Assembly (NCBI GenBank): GCA_002691835.1
Contig: NZJA01000014.1
Location: 1-32,450, forward strand
Direction: 5' to 3'
Origin: Planctomycetota bacterium
GTDB lineage: Bacteria; Planctomycetota; UBA8108; UBA1146
Length of the DNA: 32,450 nt
In this document: one piece after another, positions 24,545 to 31,465 of the stretch
Numbering within the stretch: the stretch's first letter is position 1
Layout: every line of letters begins with the position of its first letter
The notes under the pieces: generated by a model
Told to the model about the DNA's origin: nothing
What the model saw: the letters and a program-made list of their open reading frames with translations, nothing else
Database searches by the model: none
Translations under genes and position numbers: made by a program

Positions 24545-26695
24545 TTACCCTTTGTCTTTGATGTTACGGTCGATGGAGATGACACCAGCCCACTCCTTGG
24601 GGGGATCTGCGATGAGTTTTTCGCACCGTGTGATCAAAATATTGGAAGGTTTGTCGTCTGCGTCGATGAGAGAGATTTTTTTGAAGAGCTTCAGAGCAGA
24701 ATCAAAATTACCAGAGAGGTACTCATCAAAAGCAGCTTCGTGAATCTGAGCAATCTCGATCTGATTCTCTACAGCTTCTTCCTTACGACAGATCAACTCG
24801 TAAACTGTTCCGCCCTGTCGTCTGCCTTTGACCGCAACTTGGTCGAGTTTACGGAAATGGAATTCCTCATTTGCAATTCGGTGAACTTCTTCACTGGTCA
24901 TGATGCTGGTGCCATAGATATTGTTGAGGCCCTCTAGGCGACTGGCCAGATTCACGGAGTCTCCGAGGATGGTGTAGTTCAGACGGGTCGTGGAACCAAT
25001 GTTTCCAACCCTTACCGGGCCAGTGTGCAATCCGATTCTGGCTCGCAAAGCTGGGAGATTTCTCTCCCGCCAACCCTGGCGAAGAGTTTTGAGTTTTTGC
25101 TGTGAAAGAAGTGCGGCGTGGCAGGCCTTGGAAGTCACGCGTCTACCATCCACTTCTGCAATCCAGAATGCCATGACAGCGTCACCGATGAACTTGTCGA
25201 GAATCCCTGACTGTTGATGAATTTGTTGGCTCATTTCTTCGAGGTATTCACCGCCCAACTGGACCAGCTGGTCAGGGTCGAGAGATTCAGCGACACCTGT
25301 GAAGCCAATAATATCGGAGAAGAAAACACAAGCTTTCGCCTCTTCCATTCCCGGAACTGCAATCTTGTCCTCTGTGACTAATTTTCGGACGACTCGAGAA
25401 GGGACATATTTTTCAAATGAAGCCAGTGCATGACGCATGAGCTCCATACGAGATTGCATTTCTCCAAGTTCACGCAGACTGGAAGGACGACTGGAAGATT
25501 CTATTTCTGAGTCTGCAATTTCAAACTTTGCGATTTGATCCATACCTTTATTCAATTCCATGACAGGTCTGGTAATTCCTTCAGCGGTTCTCCAAACCAA
25601 AGGAATCGTCATGAGAATCAAAATTAGAAAAGCCATCGCGGTATAACGGGTTCTTTGAGAAATCTCTGCGGTGAGATCTGAGCGTGGAATCGCCAGCATG
25701 CTGATCCACCGTTCTTCTTCGTCGAGTCGGATAGCCAGCCATGAAACAAAAATCTCGCCTTCATCACTTTCAATTTCATGTGTCCCGGAATTTAACCACT
25801 CTGAAGGAGCCCCAAACTTCTGAGTCAGTTGGTTTACAGCTTCCTGAATAATGATCGAAGAAGAGTTTTCTCCACGAACCCTTTGGTATTTCGTTTCTTC
25901 AGGGTTCGAAGATTTGATTTCTTTGAAAGAATCTAATGCGCTGGATGCGATCATGAGCCCATCAGCATCCAGCAAGACGGTTTCACCATGTTCTGAGGTG
26001 TTTAGCTGCGAAAGGAATTCGCTGAGAGGACCTAATGTCAGATCACAGGCACTAATCAGCTTTATTTCATCGTCGGTCGTCAAAACCTCATAGCAGGTCA
26101 ATCCCAACTGAGGAATACCAGAAAACGAATAGACGGGGGTCCAGCCAGATTGGCGCTTCGATATGGCTTCACGAAACCATGGTCTTTTAGTCGCATCAAA
26201 AGAGTCGCTGTAAATTTCTTCACCCGTTGAGGTGATTTCCATTAGTCCTGGTTTTCCTGCAAGACTCCTAAGAGTGGCGTAGCCGCCATTTTCTTCTCGT
26301 TGCAGGCCATGCAATTCTCCTGTCGGAGTGCACGTAAACAGAGTCGTGATCTGAGGGTTCAGGTCCAAAACCTCTTTTTGGTAAGCCAAGGTCTGAGATC
26401 GCTGGTTTTCAGAACCGAGAACGATGAGCTCAGTCGAGAAAATCTGCTTTTGATGAGAAGCGTGCAGCATGGCGGTATCCAGGACTGCGAGAATTCGCTC
26501 TTCAATTCTAAGTCCGATTTCAGAACTCAGATTTTTTGAAAGAGTTTTCACGGCAGAGTTGCCATTGGAGTACCAGAGAAATCCTGTCACCAAAATGGCT
26601 ACAAATATTTCACTGATCATCAGGGTCAGGATGACTGACCGAATTGAGTATGTTTTTATTTGAGGGGTTAACCCTGAACGATTTTTATCAGCCAT
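24545..26695 (-). CDS. Membrane-bound class III adenylate cyclase with dCache-like sensor and HAMP
   Basis: Predicted receptor cyclase making cAMP, 716 residues from ATG 26695. TM1 (about 17-42) and TM2 (about 352-369) flank a large extracytoplasmic sensor; RPWFREA (171-177) is typical of dCache domains. A HAMP linker (about 370-420) leads to the cyclase domain (about 440-635). Metal-binding Asp residues are in FFSDIIGFTG (D461) and KFIGDAVMAFW (D505). The purine-specifying pair is Lys501 and Thr575 (NYTILGDSVN), the Lys/Thr combination of bacterial adenylate cyclases; N582 and R586 complete the site. A C-terminal helical tail (about 645-715) looks TPR-like. A longer frame to 26794 overlaps the ClpS gene; ATG 26695 overlaps the ClpS stop by a few bases and fits TM1. 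The ligand sensed is unknown. Confidence 0.92.
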   Translation of the reverse strand: MADKNRSGLTPQIKTYSIRSVILTLMISEIFVAILVTGFLWYSNGNSAVKTLSKNLSSEIGLRIEERILAVLDTAMLHASHQKQIFSTELIVLGSENQRSQTLAYQKEVLDLNPQITTLFTCTPTGELHGLQREENGGYATLRSLAGKPGLMEITSTGEEIYSDSFDATKRPWFREAISKRQSGWTPVYSFSGIPQLGLTCYEVLTTDDEIKLISACDLTLGPLSEFLSQLNTSEHGETVLLDADGLMIASSALDSFKEIKSSNPEETKYQRVRGENSSSIIIQEAVNQLTQKFGAPSEWLNSGTHEIESDEGEIFVSWLAIRLDEEERWISMLAIPRSDLTAEISQRTRYTAMAFLILILMTIPLVWRTAEGITRPVMELNKGMDQIAKFEIADSEIESSSRPSSLRELGEMQSRMELMRHALASFEKYVPSRVVRKLVTEDKIAVPGMEEAKACVFFSDIIGFTGVAESLDPDQLVQLGGEYLEEMSQQIHQQSGILDKFIGDAVMAFWIAEVDGRRVTSKACHAALLSQQKLKTLRQGWRERNLPALRARIGLHTGPVRVGNIGSTTRLNYTILGDSVNLASRLEGLNNIYGTSIMTSEEVHRIANEEFHFRKLDQVAVKGRRQGGTVYELICRKEEAVENQIEIAQIHEAAFDEYLSGNFDSALKLFKKISLIDADDKPSNILITRCEKLIADPPKEWAGVISIDRNIKDKG

Positions 26696-27053
26696 CTTGT
26701 TCCAATGTTGCTTGGAGCCCATATGCATGCAGTTGAGAAACAAATCTTTCGCCTTTTTCCTGCTCGGTGATGCAGACGATAGATTTCCCATCATTATGAA
26801 CCTCTAGCATATGTCTTGTTGCTACGTTTTTTGAATGACCAAAAATCTTTTGTAAGACATAAACCACATAGCTCATGAGGTTGACGGGGTCATTCCAGAC
26901 AATGACTTTCCAAAGGTGGTCCAGATTTTCTTCGAGTGCGACAGAGGATTCGCGTTCTTCCTCCGGGGACCCATCGGGTGCGAAGTAGATCTGCGCAGTT
27001 TGTAGCCGATCAAATTTTATGTCAGCTTCTATGATGATTGAGTTACTCAACAC
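26688..27053 (-). CDS. clpS: ClpS-like ATP-dependent Clp protease adaptor
   Basis: N-recognin adaptor delivering N-degron substrates to ClpA/ClpC-ClpP. The 121-residue protein has a 45-residue variable N-terminus, then the ClpS core: WKVIVWNDPVNLMSYVVYVLQ (48-68), HMLEVHNDGKSIVCITEQEKGE (81-102). N54, D55, M60 and H86 match the E. coli ClpS residues that bind the substrate alpha-amino group and gate the hydrophobic pocket, so substrate binding looks intact. The second Asp of the usual NDD is Pro here. The frame opens at GTG 27053, with AGGAAAG about eight bases upstream; TTG 27050 is equally possible. Its stop overlaps the adenylate cyclase start, an unusual partner. No clpA is in the window. 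Confidence 0.85.
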   Translation of the reverse strand: MLSNSIIIEADIKFDRLQTAQIYFAPDGSPEEERESSVALEENLDHLWKVIVWNDPVNLMSYVVYVLQKIFGHSKNVATRHMLEVHNDGKSIVCITEQEKGERFVSQLHAYGLQATLEQDG

Positions 27054-27147
27054 TTGTCAGCTTTCCTGATGCTCAGTTACGGATCCACAAATCGGCCCCA
27101 TGGGCAAAATTCTGAGGACATCGTATCCTTCAATGGAGGATTCAACG

Positions 27148-27885
27148 ATGTCTATGTTGTCCAAAAATCCAGTGTTTCCCGCGCTCGTTCTGACAGGCTT
27201 AATCACGGGATTCGCCATGGCTTTGTTCGGTATGCCAGAAACCGCCATGGGGGATTCGGGTTCCACAGTGAATCTGCCTGTGATTCTGGCGGAGAAAGCC
27301 TCTGCAGCCACAGAAGAGCCTGTTCTCAAGGATCTCCTCGAGCGCATTGAGCGTCTGGAGGGAGAACTGAACCGTGTTCGTGTCAGTTCCCCTGAGCCTC
27401 AAGTGATGGCAATGCTGGAGGGTTTCCGCAGCGAAATTGAGGAATTCCGAGAGCAAAACTCAGGCTTGAACAAGGAGAGGGAGCCTTCAGGCGCTTTAAA
27501 CTCTTTGACTTTCATTGACGATATTCCAATGTCCGACCAGTGGGATTCCTCGTCTGAAGACGAAATAGAGCTAGACGACGAACCAGTGCTTCACGAACAA
27601 GTGTTTTCATTTACAGCCCCTGTAATTCCTGAGGCCTTGGCGATTATTCAAGGCGAAAAATCGGGGCATCCAATATTTGTCGAAGTGATGGATCGTCACG
27701 GAAACTGGACTGAAATATTCAGCAGTCCGAATCCAGAGGGAGAACCCTCAGTGGAAACTTGGATAGAGTGTCCAGGTGCGCCGATGACAGAACATGTCAG
27801 AGTGATTGTTGAAGGCGGTTGGGGAATTGAGACGGTGGCCGCTGAAAAAGCTGGCGACCTTTATTGGACCACTTTTTCAGATTAA
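27148..27885 (+). CDS. Membrane-anchored or exported coiled-coil protein of unknown function
   Basis: I do not recognise this 245-residue protein. A hydrophobic N-terminal segment (FPALVLTGLITGFAMALFG, about 10-28) acts as an anchor or signal peptide. It is followed by a short coiled coil (PVLKDLLERIERLEGELNRVRV, about 58-79, and a second around 90-108), an acidic linker (DDIPMSDQWDSSSEDEIELDDEP), and a beta-rich C-terminal domain with RHGNWTEIFSSPN and MTEHVRVIVEGGWGIETV. The start is ATG 27148, seven bases behind GGAGG; the frame also opens at 27100 without one. It is divergent from the ClpS-cyclase operon and convergent with the UbiA-like gene. The fold of the last domain could be a discoidin-like or jelly-roll domain, but I cannot support this. 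Confidence 0.75.
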   Translation: MSMLSKNPVFPALVLTGLITGFAMALFGMPETAMGDSGSTVNLPVILAEKASAATEEPVLKDLLERIERLEGELNRVRVSSPEPQVMAMLEGFRSEIEEFREQNSGLNKEREPSGALNSLTFIDDIPMSDQWDSSSEDEIELDDEPVLHEQVFSFTAPVIPEALAIIQGEKSGHPIFVEVMDRHGNWTEIFSSPNPEGEPSVETWIECPGAPMTEHVRVIVEGGWGIETVAAEKAGDLYWTTFSD

Positions 27886-27892
27886 ATCTGAA

Positions 27893-28732
27893 TCAGGTCA
27901 ATAGCAGTACCGGGCACGGCACAAACAAAGCAGTATCCGCCAATAGAGTCACTTTCCAGGGCTGAGCTCTTTGATGACAGGCAAACCAAAGCATTGCAAA
28001 CCCCATCAAGTGTCCAAGAATCCAATATTCTGGAGAGATCTCGTGCCATTGGTAAATCAGAATGACAATCCCTATCGTCAGAGTAAAAAGAAACAGTAAC
28101 TGTTTCTGAAGAACGTGTATTGCTGTTGAGAGTTCATTTCTTTTCGGATCGATACGATCTACTTGAGAATCTCTGAAATCACAGACCATTAGGTTGCCAA
28201 TAATTAGGGGCGCAACCAATGGCAGCGCATTGGGTAATGATTCAGTTGTTCCTGCAATAATAACGCCGGCTCCTCCGATGAGTGCCGTGAGGAAAGCCCA
28301 TCGAATCAAATGAACTTGATCAAGAAAGAAGCGAATCCATTTCAAGGGGAGAAAATATAGTGTGACTAAAAATAGACCCACAATCATTTCCTGATGAAGA
28401 TGTGGAGGTAAAGCTACGATAGAAAGTGCGCAGCAGGCTAATGCCGTGAAGAAGCTGAAAAAAAGTATTCGCTTATTTTTCCATGCGTTTGGTAAATCCT
28501 TCAAAGGGTTTCCAGTTAACGCAATCGAGTCATATTGATAAATGAGGATTGTGAAACTAAATAGAATCAGAGTTGCTGTTTCAAATGGAAGAAGTTGATG
28601 TTCAGGAAAGGGATATCCGAATCGGATCATCCCACCAACTCCCAATACAGCCACGGCAGAAGTCCAGCGATAAGGAATCGAATTTATTAGGAGGATTTCA
28701 CAGCGGCTTTGCAAACGTAAGTTCCGATCCAT
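27893..28732 (-). CDS. UbiA-like integral membrane prenyltransferase homologue
   Basis: A 279-residue polytopic membrane protein with seven to nine hydrophobic segments. MVCDFRDSQVDRIDPKRNE (about 183-201) matches the second Asp-rich motif of UbiA-superfamily aromatic prenyltransferases, which binds Mg-diphosphate. The first motif, usually N-D-x2-D-x3-D, appears only as YQYDSIALTGNP (about 65-76), so one or more metal-binding Asp are missing. That leaves doubt whether it is an active prenyltransferase. ATG 28732 overlaps the upstream methyltransferase by 46 bases. A UbiA-type enzyme next to a UbiE-type methyltransferase suggests a quinone or other prenylated small molecule. UbiA family: moderately sure; activity: unsure. 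Confidence 0.72.
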   Translation of the reverse strand: MDRNLRLQSRCEILLINSIPYRWTSAVAVLGVGGMIRFGYPFPEHQLLPFETATLILFSFTILIYQYDSIALTGNPLKDLPNAWKNKRILFFSFFTALACCALSIVALPPHLHQEMIVGLFLVTLYFLPLKWIRFFLDQVHLIRWAFLTALIGGAGVIIAGTTESLPNALPLVAPLIIGNLMVCDFRDSQVDRIDPKRNELSTAIHVLQKQLLFLFTLTIGIVILIYQWHEISPEYWILGHLMGFAMLWFACHQRAQPWKVTLLADTALFVPCPVLLLT

Positions 28733-29394
28733 CGATGGCTATTTGGCCCAAATTTCGCTGGGTAGACTTCCGTAATTTCGTAACCGGCACGTCTAATTAA
28801 ATCTGGCAGGGGATGTATTGGGTGCCATGAGTTCCCCGTCACAAGATGAAAAAATGCCATCGGCAATCCGTGCCATAGTTCTTGTATAATCCGAATATAC
28901 CAACGGTGATCGGGTTCCATAAAATCACTGATATAGATTTCGCCATCTTTCTCTAAAGATGGCCTCAGAGCTTTCAAAATTTGAATCACTTCCTCGGGAC
29001 TAAATACATTGAGAAAATAGGGTAGCCATATGCTCTGAAAAGAGTTCTTGGGGTAATAAGAATGAACGTCTATTTGCTGAATGCTCAACTTTTCCGGGGG
29101 AAGTTGTCTGAAGATCTCAGCTGAATGTGACAACATATCTGGAGAAGAGTCGACTAGAGTTACATGGCATGACCCGCTCCATAGATCTTCAAAGCCTCGA
29201 CATGTTCCGGGTCCAAGAATAAGTACACGCGCGTGAGATTTAAGTCGACGAATGGCAAATTCTCGGGAATATGAGATTTGATCGAATGACCAGACTGCTG
29301 CCAGAGCATCGTAGTATCCGCTGACGAGATGATAATCGTGGACTTTTGTCGGACCTTGCATTTTGTCAGCATGGGGTGTTCTGATCGACGACAC
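28687..29394 (-). CDS. SAM-dependent methyltransferase (UbiE/Methyltransf-25-like)
   Basis: A 235-residue class I methyltransferase. An N-terminal VHDYHLVSGYYDALAAVW (about 18-35) resembles the YDxxa start of UbiE/COQ5 proteins. Motif I is VLILGPGTCRGFEDL (57-71), with ILGPGT in place of the usual DVGCGxG. Motif II is VTLVDSSPDML. A later beta strand reads GEIYISDFMEPDHRWY. The C-terminus, about 45 residues, overlaps the UbiA-like gene. The frame begins at GTG 29394, and ATG 29361 is an alternative; neither has a good ribosome binding site. Both lie immediately behind the terminator of the next gene upstream. Substrate probably a small hydrophobic or prenylated molecule made with the UbiA-like partner; this is inferred from context. 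Confidence 0.8.
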   Translation of the reverse strand: MSSIRTPHADKMQGPTKVHDYHLVSGYYDALAAVWSFDQISYSREFAIRRLKSHARVLILGPGTCRGFEDLWSGSCHVTLVDSSPDMLSHSAEIFRQLPPEKLSIQQIDVHSYYPKNSFQSIWLPYFLNVFSPEEVIQILKALRPSLEKDGEIYISDFMEPDHRWYIRIIQELWHGLPMAFFHLVTGNSWHPIHPLPDLIRRAGYEITEVYPAKFGPNSHRWIGTYVCKAAVKSS

Positions 29395-29403
29395 CAGAAA
29401 AAG

Positions 29404-29440
29404 AAATGGGCCCTGGTGAAATAATCACCAGGGCCCATTT
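29404..29440 (-). terminator. Strong rho-independent terminator after the 486-residue secreted protein gene
   Basis: A perfect 16-base-pair inverted repeat, AAATGGGCCCTGGTGA / TCACCAGGGCCCATTT, with a five-base loop (29420-29424). Read on the minus strand it is followed by TTTCTTTTTC (about 29397-29406), giving a canonical intrinsic terminator 41 bases after the stop of the gene at 29481-30941. On the plus strand the arm is followed by only a short T run, so it may act weakly in that direction too. Confidence 0.9.
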
Positions 29441-29480
29441 TGTGGTCTATCGGAAAAAGGTTCCCGGTAGAAACATTCCT

Positions 29481-30941
29481 TTATTCGCCGTCTGGCAAGC
29501 AGCTGTCAGGATCATTTTCACAGCGATCGAACATCTCTGAGAAAACAACACCTTCGGTTGGGTGGCGAGCTTCAAGCGTAATGGCTGTAACGTTGATCAC
29601 GTTAGCAGTTGGAATAAGGTCGAACTCGAGGCGTGCACCAAACTGAGCTCCCGGAGCTGGTCCTCCGTTTTCGTCCGTAGCTGCTGCTAACGGAATGTTG
29701 AACTCAAGGGTAGCTCCGGAGTCAAGGTGAATCATGGCGACGAGGGTCACTCCGTCGGGCTCATCAACACCACCACGGAAACGAATCTCGTTACCGTTGT
29801 TATTGTAGCGCCAGCGCTCGACTGAAACCTCGACTTCGCCGTCGAGATTGACGAGGTCGGTGAACACTTCCATGGCGTACATGATGTGGTCACCCACCAT
29901 GTATCCCACCATGTCGATTCCGCGGCCATTCATGTTGGTCAAGAACATTTCACGAGGAATGGCTTGCTCGAAAGCACCGAATACCTCTGCTGGGAAACGG
30001 GGATCCTGATTGAACATACACAGGAGGCCGTCGACTACGAAGCAGTCAGGCGTTCCGGTGACGATGTTTCCATCGTTGTCCAAAGAGGAAGGAGTTCCGA
30101 AGGAAACAAAAGTAACCTCTCCTGCGGCAGTGTTCTCGGAAAGCTCGAACACGTTGACGGTATCAGGAATGAGGTACTCTCCACCATCGATTGGATCGGT
30201 GTAGACGTGACCTGCACTTTTGTAGGTTCCACCACTCTGCATCGGGTAGACGTACGTAGTGGTTCCGTCGTCATTGAGGATAAGTCCGTTACGGGCACGG
30301 AAATCCGCTGGCAGGACATCTGCAACGCCCGGAAGAGCAAGAGCTTTCTCAACAAGGGTGAAGTGGTTAAGTGCAATCTTGTCAAGAGTATTGGCAACGT
30401 CGCGCGCAGAGCGGCTATCTACACCATCAAAACCAGTTGGCAGTAAAGCCTCCTGAGTAGAGAAAAGCGAACGAGTTGCTCCAGAACGAAGAGGTCCACC
30501 GATACCGGCGGTAACACCAGAGATCAGTGCGAGTTGTTGACCATCAAGATTGAGGTATGCAGATCCAGGCATGGCGTTGATGTCATCCATGCGATCAAAC
30601 TGGCTGGTGACGATCGGTCCATGGAGGAGTTCTCCATTTAGGCCCAGCTCGACCTGCTCGGTAGCCTCGAAGTGATATGGTGCGCCATCAATCTCCAGTG
30701 GAATCGTGACGACTTTACCCACTGCGGAGCAAGTGAAAGCTACGGGATCCATGTCCCATGTTGGACCTTCGGTGTTGAAGAATCGGAGATTTGGGTCGCG
30801 CTGAACCAATCGCTCGGTGTCATCGGCGGTTCCCCAGACACCATCAGCACCGGGGTGCTTGATTTTCGCAGTTTGAGCCACAGCAGGAGCGGCGATGATA
30901 ACGGCAAGGAAAACTGCCGATAGACGGACAAAAAGACTCAT
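29481..30941 (-). CDS. Secreted protein of unknown function, probably abundant
   Basis: I do not recognise this 486-residue protein. It starts with a clear signal peptide (MSLFVRLSAVFLAVIIAAPAVA, cleavage near VAQ-TAK). Directly after comes HPGADGVWGTADDTE, a Gly/Asp motif seen near the N-terminus of other exported proteins in this group and possibly calcium-binding. The remainder is beta-rich with few Lys and scattered Cys (FTCSAV, CFVVDGLLCMF) and a C-terminal FDRCENDPDSCLPDGE with two Cys. No catalytic motif was found. ATG 30941 is eight bases behind AGAGGAA. A very strong terminator downstream, a good ribosome binding site and a long 5' region suggest high or tightly regulated expression. 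It could be a surface-layer or matrix protein, but nothing in the sequence proves this. Confidence 0.82.
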   Translation of the reverse strand: MSLFVRLSAVFLAVIIAAPAVAQTAKIKHPGADGVWGTADDTERLVQRDPNLRFFNTEGPTWDMDPVAFTCSAVGKVVTIPLEIDGAPYHFEATEQVELGLNGELLHGPIVTSQFDRMDDINAMPGSAYLNLDGQQLALISGVTAGIGGPLRSGATRSLFSTQEALLPTGFDGVDSRSARDVANTLDKIALNHFTLVEKALALPGVADVLPADFRARNGLILNDDGTTTYVYPMQSGGTYKSAGHVYTDPIDGGEYLIPDTVNVFELSENTAAGEVTFVSFGTPSSLDNDGNIVTGTPDCFVVDGLLCMFNQDPRFPAEVFGAFEQAIPREMFLTNMNGRGIDMVGYMVGDHIMYAMEVFTDLVNLDGEVEVSVERWRYNNNGNEIRFRGGVDEPDGVTLVAMIHLDSGATLEFNIPLAAATDENGGPAPGAQFGARLEFDLIPTANVINVTAITLEARHPTEGVVFSEMFDRCENDPDSCLPDGE

Positions 30942-31068
30942 AGAAATAATTCCTCTCGCATTTCATTCAGGGCACGTTCGATTTGAACAATCCTGAAAAC
31001 CAGGGATAAACACGCACCAACAAATGAGTGAACGATGACAGTTTGCTGCATCGAGAGACTGATATTCC

Positions 31069-31083
31069 GTATCACGTTGATAC
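31069..31083. repeat. 15-base palindrome, possible operator
   Basis: GTATCA-CGT-TGATAC is a perfect six-base inverted repeat around a three-base centre, upstream of the secreted 486-residue protein gene. Its size and symmetry fit a dimeric regulator site. No cognate regulator is visible in the window. Confidence 0.4.
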
Positions 31084-31122
31084 AGCAGTCACTTCATAGC
31101 AGCGGATATCGCATCTGATGAA

Positions 31123-31142
31123 TTGTTCACACCTTGTTCACA
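31123..31142. repeat. Tandem TTGTTCACA direct repeat with 11-base period
   Basis: Two copies of TTGTTCACA at 31123-31131 and 31134-31142 lie one helical turn apart, so a protein could contact both on the same DNA face. Further single TTGTTCA matches lie at 31363 and, inverted, at 30984. Confidence 0.5.
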
Positions 31143-31465
31143 ACAGACCTAAGAATACAAACTGAATTGGCCCATGACTAACAATTCTTATTTGTATTGG
31201 GTCAATCGGAACTGTCCGATATTTGGAGGCCATTATAAAAACGATTATATGGCAGTTTCGTACCCTATTAGCTGAATAAAACGGCCGAACAAGCAAGTCT
31301 GAGGAGGGAGGGTACCTACCTGCAAAGTCTGAAAAGGAGATTTTGTAGAAGCGCAGGTTAAATTGTTCATGGATTAACTTCAGTAATGAAATTCGCGATT
31401 GTCATTAATGACAGGTTAGTCTCGTTCATTTGAGGACAGAATCGTTTCTTTCATTAAAAATAAAA

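Larger units (their letters stand above)
30942..31465. other. 524-base intergenic region with repeated TTGTTCA motifs and small inverted repeats
   Basis: AT-rich region upstream of the secreted-protein gene and downstream of the membrane-protein gene, both on the minus strand. It holds no credible ORF. TTGTTCA occurs three times on the plus strand (31123, 31134, 31363) and once inverted as TGAACAA (30984). Two copies form an 11-base tandem repeat (TTGTTCACACC/TTGTTCACAAC). Inverted repeats: GTATCA-CGT-TGATAC (31069-31083), AATACAAA/TTTGTATT (31154-31161 with 31191-31198), and GTTC-GATTT-GAAC (30976-30988). Minus-strand TATAAT-like boxes occur near 31230-31250, but no paired -35 was convincing. 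A regulated promoter or structured leader is likely. Confidence 0.55.

Noticed and set aside
31123..31142. Possible CRP/cAMP receptor site (TCACA repeats), tempting because an adenylate cyclase lies nearby
   Set aside because: CRP sites are inverted (TGTGA-N6-TCACA); here the two TCACA units are in direct orientation.
30942..31465. Possible CRISPR array or tRNA in the 524-base gap
   Set aside because: Repeats are short (7-9 bases) and irregular, with no spacer periodicity, and no cloverleaf or T-loop sequence was found.
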